A stretch of DNA of 64,000 nucleotides from positions 17,458,551-17,522,550 of the forward strand of contig CM033106.1 of NCBI GenBank assembly GCA_019321725.1, written 5' to 3'. The translations under genes were made by a program, and so were the position numbers. How positions within the stretch are numbered: position 1 is the stretch's first letter; each line of letters begins with the position of its first letter. Under the pieces are notes generated by a model, which saw only the letters and a list, made by a program, of their open reading frames with translations, did not search any database and was not told the DNA's origin. The DNA comes from Paulownia fortunei (taxonomy: Eukaryota > Streptophyta > Magnoliopsida > Lamiales > Paulowniaceae). Shown here one piece after another: positions 33,801 through 45,191 of this stretch.

Positions 33801-36772
33801 TGCATTGCCACGGGGTGTGAGGGGGGGTGGGTGTGAGGGTGGAATTTGCTGCTATTGTTTGCTTCCTCACTGTCCTTAAATTTGGCCAAACTATTTGCAT
33901 GTTCAAATTTATGCAATCTTCTAAACTCTAATCAGAATGGGGTGATACCTGATTATTTTCTATGTCAATGCTAGATTAGGAAAGATGTTGCAGCACAATA
34001 TGTTGACGGTTGGGATTGGATGGTTCCTATAAGGTAATTTTTTCTGTTCTCACTGAGCACACTGGATTAGTTGGCCTCTGTTCCAACATCAAAATGAAGT
34101 GTTTATCTATTTATTGAACAGGAGTTTCTCTTCATGTGGTATTTCATAACAATTTTCTGTGAGCAAGAGTATTATGGTAACCATGGTTTACTTATAGCAT
34201 GTACTTGTTTAGGTGTGTGGCTTGGCTCATCAATCTGTCTTATTCTGAATTCGCACATGCAATGAAGGATATCACTAGTTTTATTGGAATTAAAGTAAAT
34301 CTGAAATGAATGCTAACTCAGGATAACAGATTTAAAAAAATTCTCATGTTCAGCACATCATGAGACTCTCTTTTGGCGATTGTCGATTTTATAGTTCAGG
34401 GGTTTTCCGCACTGTGCATTTTTACATTGTTCAACATCTGTTCTAAAGTAAAGCATCTTGTTGCTGGCGTTTTCCCTTTATTTGCAAATCTCAAAATTCC
34501 TGACAAGAAATAACATAGTCCACGGAAAGGAAAGGTACTTTTTTTCCCTATGACTGGAGCACTCTGATTTTCTTGAATTTTGATTGTTCTCCATTATAGA
34601 GAGAGTATTCTTTTTCACCAGACACCATTTATAATTTCAAGATCTGTCAAAGGGAAGCTACTGCATCATATAATTTATCAGAAGATATTCAGATCCTATC
34701 AACATTTCAATGAGTTGAAAAAATCAATTCCCATGACTAATGGAAACTAGAATCTTTGTTAAGCTATTCTTTGTTTCCAATATTTAATAGATGCAAAAGC
34801 CAGGACTTCAAAAAAAAAAATTCATTGTTTCAGGGATAGAAACACTGGCATCTGGGATGAGGTTTCTCTTTCTGTTACTTGGGTAAGTTATGCAATTCAA
34901 TCTTTCAAATTCTTTCTCATACTATGCAGTTATATCAATTCTTATTGTCTTTTCTTCTATTTTCCCTAATTAATGCTGCCTGACTTATTTAAATTTGTTA
35001 TGAAACAAAATCACCTACGAAGGTTACTATAACATTGGCTGGTGAAAGTAGAGATATTGCATTTATTTCTCTACATCTGGTGGATGTACTCTAAAATCCT
35101 ATAAGGAATCAGTATTGCAAGCATACATGTTTCTTTTTATTTCAATGATAAATTTTACATTTGCTGATTCTATTACTCGTGGCCATAACATTTCATGCAG
35201 CCAGTGAAAATAGTAGATCCTCACTTAGTCTCGTCATTCTTTGACAATTACAAGAGGGTCTACCTTCATACGACATTGGAGTTGGTTAACAAAAGCGACT
35301 GGGTTGCAGAGTGTTCTCTGAATATCCAGGTTGGAACTGAACTGGAAGGGAATATATGCCTAGTAGAGCATCTTCAGACTCAGAATCTGTCCATTCCTGC
35401 TGCGTCCCAAATTCAATACACGTTACCTGAGGTTGGTGTCTGAGTTTCTTTCTGTGACAATGTATGGGGTGTAACTTTTGCTCTTTCCTCTGTGCCTTTC
35501 TATCTAAATTATGCTTACTGTTCCCTTTACTTTTTTATTTGGTCATGATTTTGAGAAACTTCCAAAAATTGCGAGCAAACCCCAATGGGTATGGAATATA
35601 AGAAGCATTCTCAAGGCTTTATGAGATTAGACATATGAACCGGGAAAAAAAATCTTTCAAATGAATAACTGGCCAGGAAGTGATGAACGAATGTGTGCTA
35701 TGAAGCTCATCCATAGAAAAAATGCTCTGAATAATTCCTCACAGAGGATTCTCCTTACACATTAACAGCATTAGTACAGTGCTCGCAGTTTTAATAGCAA
35801 ACAATGTGAATTCCTAACTGCTGATTTCTTGAAGATTATAGAAGTATAAGATAATATATTTTCTGTCTAGAGTAGGAGAGATGCTTGGCGTTGACAAATG
35901 ATTCAACCATCTGTCATTTTCTTTTTTTTTTCTTGGGAGAATCTTCACACAAAGATAAAGTAACAGTTTCGATAACTCTTGTGTGCATTGTAGGGTGGAT
36001 TACCCTCTCTTCAATTTCCATTCTTCTCACTATCCTTTCCCTCTTATTTTTCCTTTCAGAAAAGTTGTGATTCTTTAATGTTTTCATAAAGATAACTGCT
36101 TGATAAAAGTGTAGAAGCTCTTGCTGATCTTGACTTGTGGTCATCTAGTTGTTCCAAATTTGAGTTGTAATGGTGCTAGATATCATATAAAACAATACAA
36201 AATCACATGTTTCCTGAAACATGTTAGTATAAGAACTATAGAAGGAATATCATATAAAACAATACAAAATCACATGTGTCCTGAAACATGTTAGTATAAA
36301 AACAATAGAAGGAGATATGTTGAAAATTCACTTTCTGTAATGAGAGACTGTCAACCATCCAGAAACGAAACAGATAATGCTGTCTCTTTCATTCGGTCTT
36401 CTTTTTGCTCTGGGGAGGTTGATTTCCTACATATCCTGCAGATGGTAGTTTTGTTATCATGTTCCTTTGACTTTTTTTATGCATGGTGGGACAAGATATC
36501 CAGTTATTTATAATGTTGTCAAACAGTTGCTCTTTCCAAGCATGAGCTATTTAGAAGGAAACTGAAACAATTTGTTCCAAGTGTTTTGGTACTCATAATA
36601 ATTTCTTTGCTCGCAGTTGTAGGATTCCTGAGAATACTTTAAATCATTTTTTATGCAGATATTCTTTTATAAACCCAGTTTGTGGTGGCCTAATGGCATG
36701 GGAAAGCAATCCCTTTACAATGTAGAAATAACTGTTGATGTGAAAGGTTATGGAGAGTCCGATTCATGGCGC
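27656..36772 (+). CDS. EBM: Mannosylglycoprotein endo-beta-mannosidase (GH2), N-terminal third, interrupted by gap
   Basis: Seven exons (27656-27801, 28462-28600, 30890-31116, 33975-34033, 34834-34882, 35201-35431, 36659-36772) encode about 322 residues; I recall the plant family as about 940-970. Landmarks include [75 protein letters not shown] and [14 protein letters not shown]. These belong to the sugar-binding and beta-sandwich part of GH2; the catalytic barrel lies beyond the 100-N gap. In plants the enzyme cuts the Man-beta-1,4-GlcNAc bond of N-glycans during their breakdown. All introns are GT-AG and the phases agree, except for one missing base after 31090 in exon 3, which shifts the frame before the GGQGG-like segment. 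It is either a sequence error or an inactivating mutation. Introns 2 and 3 are long (2.3 and 2.9 kb). Confidence 0.88.
28462..28600 (+). CDS. EBM: EBM exon 2
   Basis: Acceptor TGTCAG and donor GTAAGT. Encodes [20 protein letters not shown] through TFECEL, the conserved early GH2 N-domain. Confidence 0.9.
28601..30889 (+). other. EBM intron 2
   Basis: GT-AG intron of 2289 bp, AT-rich. I see no transposon ends, conserved frame or RNA gene in it. Confidence 0.75.
30890..31116 (+). CDS. EBM: EBM exon 3, with one-base frameshift
   Basis: Acceptor GATTTCAG and donor GTATGA. Encodes [20 protein letters not shown] through [11 protein letters not shown] in frame. After 31090 the glycine-rich segment that leads to exon 4 is readable only in another frame, so one G appears missing in the CCCCCG run. 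Confidence 0.88.
31677..33023. mobile_element. Possible Mutator-like terminal-inverted-repeat element in EBM intron 3
   Basis: The left end AGGGCTAATTACAATT and the reverse complement of the right end AGGGTTAGTTACACTT form inverted termini. Weaker matches continue inside to about 90 bases (AAACCTCCCTTTGAGTTT against AAACTTCCCTCTAAGTTT). The flanking nonamers TTAAAATAT (31668-31676) and GTAAGATAT (33024-33032) agree at 7 of 9 positions, as expected for an old Mutator-type insertion. No transposase is present, so it is non-autonomous if real. The interior holds the pyrimidine- and purine-rich tracts. Confidence 0.5.
32085..32405 (+). repeat. Polypyrimidine tract
   Basis: About 320 bases, overwhelmingly C and T (CTCTCC, CCCCTCC runs), followed by an almost pure purine stretch at about 32412-32520. 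The long minus-strand Arg/Glu-rich frame across it is a composition artefact. Confidence 0.8.
33812..33839 (+). promoter_or_regulatory. G-quadruplex-type motif in EBM intron 3
   Basis: GGGG-TGTGA-GGGGGGG-T-GGG-TGTGA-GGG on the sense strand, about 135 bases before exon 4. Four G-runs of three or more with loops of 1-5 bases. Confidence 0.6.
33975..34033 (+). CDS. EBM: EBM exon 4
   Basis: Acceptor ATGCTAG and donor GTAATT. Encodes [19 protein letters not shown] and two bases of the next Arg codon. Family members as I recall them have Gly where the second residue is Arg here. Confidence 0.88.
34834..34882 (+). CDS. EBM: EBM exon 5
   Basis: Acceptor TGTTTCAG and donor GTAAGT. Encodes (R)[16 protein letters not shown]. 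Confidence 0.88.
35201..35431 (+). CDS. EBM: EBM exon 6
   Basis: Acceptor CATGCAG and donor GTTGGT (a weak donor). 77 codons: [20 protein letters not shown], then LELVNKSDW and [15 protein letters not shown] through TLPE. Confidence 0.88.
36180..36313 (+). repeat. 67-bp tandem duplication in EBM intron 6
   Basis: Units 36180-36246 and 36247-36313 differ at only a few bases. Each contains ACATGTTTC/GAAACATGT-like dyad symmetry, perfect in the first unit. Confidence 0.85.
36659..36772 (+). CDS. EBM: EBM exon 7, truncated by gap
   Basis: Acceptor TTATGCAG. Encodes [20 protein letters not shown] through GESDSWR and runs into the N gap. The LWWPNG motif is typical of the GH2 beta-sandwich. Confidence 0.88.
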
Positions 36773-36872
36773 NNNNNNNNNNNNNNNNNNNNNNNNNNNN
36801 NNNNNNNNNNNNNNNNNNNNNNNNNNNNNNNNNNNNNNNNNNNNNNNNNNNNNNNNNNNNNNNNNNNNNNNN
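36773..36872. other. Assembly gap, exactly 100 N
   Basis: A run of exactly 100 Ns, the usual placeholder for a gap of unknown size. The EBM gene stops at its left edge and the duplicated copia/Athila block starts at its right edge. Confidence 0.97.
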
Positions 36873-37152
36873 AGAGCGAAAAGCAGCACGACGACTGCAT
36901 AGTACAACACACTGCCGAGTGCTGCGCGTAGCCATGGAGTGTCCCACACCAGACGCTTGCGCAACCATTTTTTTTTTCATGTCCTTTTCTTTTTTATTTT
37001 AATATTTAAATAATTTAAATAATTTAATTAAACCAAATCCCAATCATCAATTGTAATAATCATGCAAATCAAATTTAGCATGCTAAAAATGAATTTAAAT
37101 GATTTAAATCATGCACACAAATCCAAATATTCACTAAATAAGCAAAATCGTA

Positions 37153-37164
37153 GTTCTGATATCA
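37153..37164 (-). other. Degenerate tRNA-Met primer binding site, second copy
   Basis: Minus strand TGATATCAGAAC directly after the LTR end; it differs from the first copy at two positions. Confidence 0.6.
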
Positions 37165-37165
37165 C

Positions 37166-38981
37166 TGTTGGGTTTGCTATAATCGCATACATAGTGAAAA
37201 ATTTAAAATTTTATAAAACATAAATTTATCCCCTTGATTTGAAAGCAATTCTAACGATCATGCTTCATCAAGTGAAAATATAAACAAATATATTAAATTT
37301 AGGTTATACTTTACAAGCATTCCGGTTGTGATGTAGAGAATGAAGTAATCAATTGCTATATTATTTGCTTATTTGAATTCTTAAAATTATTTTCTATTCT
37401 AGATCTAGAGTAATATTTGCCCTATAATCCAATTAATGGATTAAGAACAAGCTTTTCAAAAACAATAAAGATTAATTCTTTAAGTTCTTGAAATTTTGAA
37501 GTGAAGGGAATTTCAAGAAATATATTTCCTTTAAAGAACAAGAAAATAAAGATTTTCAAGAAAACACATTTTCTTTTCTTTCCTTGGAGAGAAAAATAGA
37601 AGACAAGACAAAATTATTCTCCTAAAAAATCACTATACAGTTTTCGGCCATCCCTATGTATATAGGGACCAAAAATTATTTTATTCTCCAACTCTTGGAG
37701 AGTTTGTTAATTTTGAACAACTTCAAAGTTTAATTTTGGTACGATTCTAAATCTTCCAACAATTTTTCTTTTTCTCTCTCCAATGTATGTGGACTTATTT
37801 TGAGACTACATTAGTCATCAAGAATAGTCCATATACATTCTTGATATTAATTTGAACTCTTTAAATATTATCAAGAGAGATATATATCAAATATATTTAT
37901 ATAAAATAAACACCTAATGGCCGATTTTTTATCTCATAAAAATCAGTCATATTATATTTAATTATATAAATATATTAATTAAATAAATCATATTTACTTT
38001 AATTATCCTCTTCATTTTCTAGTGGAGTTCTTCAATGATCCACTTTAATTTTTAGATTTGAACTTAAAAAATCCAAGAATCAATCTAATTGATTTAAATC
38101 CATATTAATCAGTCCAATTGATTAATTATAATTTTACTCTAATTGGACTTCCTAATCAAATTAGATCTAATTAAATAATATAATTATTTAATCAAATAAT
38201 TTAATTTAACCCTTAAATTAATTAGAATCCCTGATTAATTAATTAATCAATATTAACTAATTAATTTCCAACTATTGGAATAATCTCAAAATAGAAAATA
38301 TTACTTTTCATAAAGATGTGTGACACTCTTATGTTCACTACTAAGCTAGTAGTGGCCTTACAACATTTGCAACTTAAGAATAACAACTATTTTGATTGAT
38401 TAATCCGCTTAGAATTAACTCCTAAATTTTAAGAACCTCACAATCCTTGAAAAGACCTAGCAAGTAATCATGGCAAACTAGTCTTAGGTAAAATAGCGAA
38501 TAAACCTATTTCAGTTGCGAGTATCATACACGTACGGTCCTTTCGACAGCTAATCTCCCTATTGAATACAGGGCATTTATTATAAGTTAAAATCCTAAAT
38601 GATTCAATAAATGTGATAATTACAAGTTCTAATTATTTCTGATGAATCAAGATTCATCATGCGTTGGCCAAGGTGTTTGAATCTCGAACTATAAAAACAT
38701 AGTAGATTCCTTTGTTAAATAAAAGACAAGTGTCAAATTATATATTGGCCACTGACAAACATCTATGCACACCAGTGCAACACCCAACATACCCTCTTTA
38801 TGATTGTTAAGCAATCAGAAGATATATCAAAGTATTGCAGGATGCACATAAGGCTACTATCATACCTCAAGTCCGAGGACAAGCCGTGCACTATCGCAAC
38901 ACATAAATTCTTCTTTTGAAAAGCAAAGTCTCCAACTAAAAATTTCCTACAGGCCATGTTTAGTGTACTTATTCTCTAACA
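37166..38981 (-). repeat. Copia-like LTR, second copy
   Basis: Equivalent to 11774-13600, with differences only in the first 70 bases. Includes the hairpin at 37651-37668. Confidence 0.75.
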
Positions 38982-39330
38982 ACCCACATACATGCCCTTA
39001 CATATCTACGCTAATGCCAATGGAATGCAACATCCTTGTCTTATAAGCATGTGTCGTATACACATGTTTTACTGTGCTATTTGATGCCCTATCTCAAAAA
39101 CCCTCGACTCATAACTTATTTAATACCAAATCCTTAGAGGCATGTTCTATGAACGCCATCATTTGCGCGACCATGCCCCATAGCTAAATTTTGGTCTAAG
39201 AATTTTATCTAATGTGCAGAAAAAAAATACAAGACATAAGATAAAGAAAATATTTTTTTATTAATATGATTCCAGTTAAGATTGTCTTACAAAAGAAAAG
39301 AGTACAAAACACCCAAACTAATTGGGGCAT

Positions 39331-40251
39331 TAGACATCCTAACACTAATTGCCCATATAATTGAAGTTTTGGTTATTCATAAAATTTACTTGCTTATTAG
39401 ACTCCTATGGATTGAAAGAAGAAGATGCAGTAGTATCCACTCCTTGAGATGTTCCATTCATGGTCTATGTGGTAAACTGATTGGATAAAGTAGAGACTTA
39501 TGCAACGAGAGCAGTGAAAGGATCTAGCTCAAGAAAACCCAGGTACCTTCTTAACTGATGATCTTTCAGAAAGCCACTGATAGTTGTTGGTTGCCATCTC
39601 CTCAACCAGTATATGCACAACACTTGTAGTCTTGGACATCAAAGTACCACCAACTGCAACATCTATGATTGTCCTTAACTAACCACTTAATCTATTGTAA
39701 AATTACTAAATTTGATAATCCTCATAACTATGTTGCAGTTATCTTCTCAAAAGATCCTGGAATTGTTCCCATGCCTTATGCAATGGTTCAAAGTCCATCT
39801 ACCCAAATTGGGCTATCTCACTTTTCAATTGAAGAGTCTTACTAGGTGGGAAGAACTTAGCCAAGGAACTTCTGAGTTAAATCATTCCAGTTAGCGATGC
39901 TCCTCAGTGCAAAAGATTATAGACATGATCTTGCCTTGTCTTTGAGAGAGAATGGGAATAAACGGAGTTGATAACCTCATCTGAAACCCCATTAATCTCT
40001 ATTATGTCACATATCTCTAAAAATATAGCGAGATGAGCATTTAGATCATCCAATACACTTTCCCAAACACATTCTATTACATCATTCTAATAAGTGTAGG
40101 TTTCAATTCAAAGTTGTTTACATTAATTGGTTGGCGCACTATTCCAGAATAGTTCTAATTCATGGTTGTTTAAAAGTAATCCTGGATAGTTCTCTGTGGT
40201 TGTAGCTGTGGAATTGGTAAAATTTTCACTGTTGTTGTTATTGTTCTCCAT
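39331..40251 (-). pseudogene. A1 gag remnant, second copy (Athila-like)
   Basis: Same sequence and same stops as 13950-14870, in the block that looks identical. It is followed on the minus-strand 5' side by the tRNA-Asp-like primer site at 40458-40475. Confidence 0.8.
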
Positions 40252-40457
40252 TGCTCAAACTTCAGTTTTCCTTGCTGCCCTTATTTCTCTCAGTGTTTTT
40301 TCAATTTTTGGATCAAAATGAAGCAATTTAACACTTATAGTTCTTTGCATGAATAGTTAACACACACCAACAAAACAAAACTTGCTTAATACAAAAAATA
40401 AATCTAAATTAAAATCAAGACTATTTAGTAATGACATTAATGCAAATAAGAAAACAA

Positions 40458-40475
40458 TCCCTGGCAACGGTGCCA
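40458..40475 (-). other. A1 primer binding site, second copy
   Basis: TGGCACCGTTGCCAGGGA on the minus strand, as at 15077-15094. Confidence 0.8.
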
Positions 40476-40485
40476 AAAAATTATT

Positions 40486-40827
40486 TGTGAAATTCCTACC
40501 TCAAGTGTACAGTGTCAAGTTTTGAGTACAAGTGGTGAATAGAGTATCTTCTCCATAGGGATGATATCAAATATGCACTAAATGCTGGAATTATAATAGT
40601 CCTAACTTTATCTAGATGATTTAAGTAACAATTGCAAATAATTAAACTTAAAATCCTAGAGTTAAACTAAAAAGTTCATTTAAGCAATTTATTAAACATT
40701 TAGTAGACGATCAATTCTAGAGGTTTGATTCACCTAGTTTTCACCTATGTTCATCAATCCAATCTATCAATTTCAAGCCAATAATTTGTAAGTCAAGAAT
40801 TCCTAAAGTTATCAACTCCCTCTCTCA
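40486..40827 (-). repeat. A1 LTR 3' portion, second copy
   Basis: Equivalent to 15105-15446; interrupted by A2 at the same base and resuming at 44397. Confidence 0.75.
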
Positions 40828-43800
40828 AGTACTGATGAGCGGATTTTATACTCAATAACTGAGTACCATTTGCTTAATGTTTTGATTAGTTTTCGAGATT
40901 TTTGTGAGTTTTATTATCGTTTTTAGTCTATATTTTGCAGATTTGAAGATGAAGGACTAATGTCACTTGGATGTCCTAAAATATACATTCATCTTATATT
41001 TTTTTTAAAAAAAAAAATTGACTTGGAAATAGTAGCTACAATGCCTAGGCGCTGCAGCTACTGGAATGCAATGCCTAGGTGCCGCCAGACGGGATTTTAA
41101 TTGCAAAATGGTTATTTTTCCCTCTTTAGGGCATCTCCCATCTGATTTTTAACATTCCAAAAGCCTCCAAATCATTTTTTTGGGGAAGAGGGAGAAAGGA
41201 GAAGAGTGTAAACAAGCCAAGAAATAAGAAGAAGAGGAGAGGAAGAGAAGAAGAAGATGAGAGATTTCTTCCATGGCTTGTGAAGAAGATATCTACAAGA
41301 GAAGAAATTCATCCTCTTCCAAGTTTCATTTTTTTTTCTCTTTCTTTCTTTAATTATGTTCATGAATATTGTTATGTTATTATTCATTTTTACCATTATG
41401 AACTAATTTATTTTTCTAGCGTTGTGATATAATCTAATTAAGATGTTTTGAAATTTGTATCAATTCAATTCTTGATTTATTTTTCAAGTTGAGTTTTCTA
41501 CATAGTTCTTAATGCTTTCAATTACTTGGCCACTAATTGAATGATTTGATAATCATATTGACTCGGGAGGTGATATATGTATCTAGTTCTATGTGTAGAA
41601 AATCATAAATTTCATGTAAGATAGGAATGTACTTGCATGGTTTGTGTAGTCTTGTTGGAGATCCATAGAACCTAATGAATTTTTTATTGTTGTAATTCAC
41701 TTAGGAATATAGTGAGTTAGCAATTGACGATATTTTTGTTAGACCTCCGGAGAGGCTAGTGGATAATTTAGGGATTCTAAACTATCACTTGGAAATAAAT
41801 TGAGATTGATGAGATAAATTACTCAATTTGGATTAATTATGGTGAAATCATAACCCTAGGCTTTTAAGTATTTGAATTTCATCATTAGTTGATTTTTATT
41901 ATTAGTTAGTTTAAATAGCTTTAGTTTGTAATCATAAACACAATCTTGAGTTTATTTAAATAAAATTAGAGTTAACATAATTTCGGTACATAATAATTCA
42001 ACAGTTCTCGTGGGAACGGTACTTACTTATCATTTTATTAATTGTTAACGATAACGTGCACTTGCGTTCACAAATTCCACAATAAGTTTTTGGCGTCGTT
42101 GTCTGGGACTGTTTTGTTTTGTTAATATCGATACCACATAACTTTAATTTTAATTTGAATTTTTCTTATATTTTTATTTTTATTTTTATTTTATTATTTG
42201 AGTGTATTCCTTGTTTATTATCGGAGGTGTTTTTTGTTGTGTGTAAGATGAGCAGAAAGTGGTAGATGAGATTACATATAATTCATACTATTGGCCAACT
42301 GAATATAACATGACAAATCAAGCTTCAAATCAGGCCTTTGGAATGAATCGAGTAGATGCCATTATTGCATTAACTGCTCAAGTTGAAATCCTTTCAAAAT
42401 AGATGGAGAAATTTCTTGCAGCAAATGCTAATCATTCACCATTCAAGGTGTGTGAGTCATATGGTGGTTGTCATACAAGAACACAATACCAAGATAGCAA
42501 TTGATTTGCATCACCATACGTCGAGCATGCTGAATATGAGTGGAATTATGAATAACTGCAAAGTTATGCTTTCTCCAACACTTATAATCATGGATGGCCA
42601 AATCATTCTAATGCTTCATGGAGAAATGATGAGAATATGATATGGCATGCACCAGTTACCTACCATTACAGAAGAAGAAAAGCCTTGAAGAAGCTTTTGC
42701 TCAATTCGAACGTACTACCGACCAAATCTTATTGCGAACTGAACCTAATTATCTATTACAAGAGAAGAAGTTTAGTCTTGAAGAAGCAATGACTCAATTA
42801 GCAAACACTCAGAGCCAATTCATGTTGGAAGCTACAACTGATGTCCAAAATCCATCATTACAATTTTAAAACTCATAGATCCAAATTAGTGAGATGGATA
42901 ACATGTTTTCCAACAAGAAAGCAAGATAATTTGCCTTACACACCTGAGGCAAATGGAGAGGGCAAAGACTATTGTGATGCTTTTTGCTAAGCGATGAAGA
43001 GATTAAAACTATCTTGTGGGTTAAAAAATTGATCAAGGGTGAACAAGAGGTATCAACACAAATACCTCTCGTGGAGAATAGAGAAGATCAAGAAAATGTT
43101 CAACCAAATACATCTCAAGAGTCATCACTAGGAGTTTCTTATCCTCATCTTCTACAAATTAACAAGCTTATATCAAATATTATGGAGGATAATACCAGCA
43201 TCTCATCGCACAAGCATGAATCGGAAAACAAAAGTTGGGAGATTTCTCATTAAAGCATTATGTGGTGGAAAATAAAGATGTATTTGAGGATGTTGACAAG
43301 CTTATTCTTTCTATAGATTTCATCATCCCTGACATTGAAAAGGATAAAAATATCTCTCTCACACAAGGACAACTATTATTTGTCATCGGGCATGCACTCC
43401 ACAATGTAAAAAAGGCACTTCATTCCATGCCAGATTATACTCACTATGCTTATTTTTGGGGATCACCTACACTTCTGGAGCATACAAAGGCATGTCATGA
43501 AAAACACTTATTTTTGGACCCCAATTGAGGGAGAGAGGAGAAGAGTATAAACAAGACAAGAAACAAGAAGAAGAGTAGAGGAAGAGAATAAGAAGATGAG
43601 AGATTTCCTCCATGGTTTGTGAAGAAGACATCTACAAGGGAATAAATTCATCCTCTTCCAAGTTTCATTTTATTTTCCTTTTTCTTTCTTTAATTATGTT
43701 CATGAATATTGTTATGTTATTATTCATTTTTACCATCATGAATTAATTTATTTTTCTAGCGTTGTGATGTAATCTAATTAAGATGTTTTGAAATTTGTAT

Positions 43801-44396
43801 CAATTCAATTCTTGATTTATTTTTCAAGTTAAGTTTTTTATATGGTTCTAAATACTTTCAATTACTTGGCCACTAATTGAATGATTTGATAATCATATTG
43901 ACCCGGGAGGTGATATATGTATCTAGTTCTATGTGTAGAAAATTATAAATTTCATGTAAGATAGAAATATACTTGCATGGTTCGTGTAGTCTTGTTGGAG
44001 ATCCATAAAACCTAATGAATTATTGATTGTTGTAATTCATATAGGAATATAGTATGTTAGCAATTGATGATATTTTTATTAGACCTCGGGAGAGGCTAGT
44101 GGATAATTTAGATTGATGAGATAAATTGTTCAATTTGGATTAATTATGGTGAAATCATAACCCTAGGCTTTTAAGTTTTTGAATTTCATCATTAGTTGGT
44201 TTTTATTATTAGTTAGTTTAGATAGATTTAGTTTGTAATCATAAACACAATCTTGAGTTTATTCAAATAAAATTAGAGTTAATATAATTTCAGTACTTAA
44301 TAATTCAACAGTCCTCGTAGGAACGATAATTACTCATCATTCTATTACTTGTTAACGATAACATGTACTTGTGTTCATAAATTCTGCAACAAGTAT
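40828..44396 (+). mobile_element. A2 second copy (Athila-like, non-autonomous)
   Basis: Element 40833-44391, flanked by AGTAC (40828-40832) and AGTAT (44392-44396), the same site as the first copy with one change. 5' LTR 40833-42081, primer site 42091-42108, gag remnant 42310-42869, broken unknown frame 42984-43528, truncated 3' LTR about 43526-44391. The shared site shows that the block was duplicated after A2 inserted. Confidence 0.88.
42984..43528 (+). pseudogene. Unknown A2 frame, second copy, frameshifted
   Basis: Two overlapping frames (42984-43253 and 43235-43528) together match the 222-codon frame at 17460-18128, with a frame change near 43230-43250. The C-terminal part extends further than in the first copy because a short segment (encoding KACHEKHLF) is retained here. 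Confidence 0.5.
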
Positions 44397-45191
44397 TGAT
44401 GATTATGAATTTTAATCCAATTTTGATATCTCAATAAAATTATAAACTAAAACCTTATCAAGTTCAATGAATTCTCTCACAAGTCTTCAAAGCGTAAATA
44501 AGCCTTTCAACTCTATGAATTCCTAAGTTGTGCTATCTTATGGTCGTGTATTAAATTTTCTCACTCGAGTGCTGAATTTTATACACCAAACAATCTAGAT
44601 TATTGATCAAATAATCAAGATGAAATAAAAACAAATAGCACAAATAAATTAACAAACTTGAAATTTGATAGATTAAATCTTAAAACATAGGATTCAACTA
44701 CGGCTACATCAACTCCTAGAAACTAGAATTTAGTTCATCACTCATAGACAAGTTTTGATACATCGTATGAATAAAACTAACAAAATAAATAAATAAAGGA
44801 ATTGATAAACAAGAGAAAGAATCCTCTCTGTATCCAGACAAGAGATGTCTTAAATTATCTTTTCCAAACCCTTGCTTCATTTCCAGCCGTCCTTGTGCTC
44901 TCCAAAAGTGCCAAAACTCCTGGGAAAGAGTTATAAGTTGTTCATTTATATCTTGTCCCCAAAGAAAAATTTAAAACCCTTTTTCGCACAAAATTTATAA
45001 GGTGGCGCTGCCATTGAATCTGGTGTCGTAGTGCTTGAAAGAGTTGATACACTACCTAAATTTTCCACCTCGCATTTAACAGGCATCGCGACTCCAACTT
45101 TGGGGTGTCGCAATGCCAGACAAAATTAAGTTTTTATTCATTTTTAGACATCCGCATCGCGACTCCTGCCTCAAGCGCCGTGACGCCAGAT
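44397..45191 (-). repeat. A1 LTR 5' portion, second copy
   Basis: Equivalent to 19031-19826 with scattered differences. Ends in CAGAT before the A3 LTR. Confidence 0.65.
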
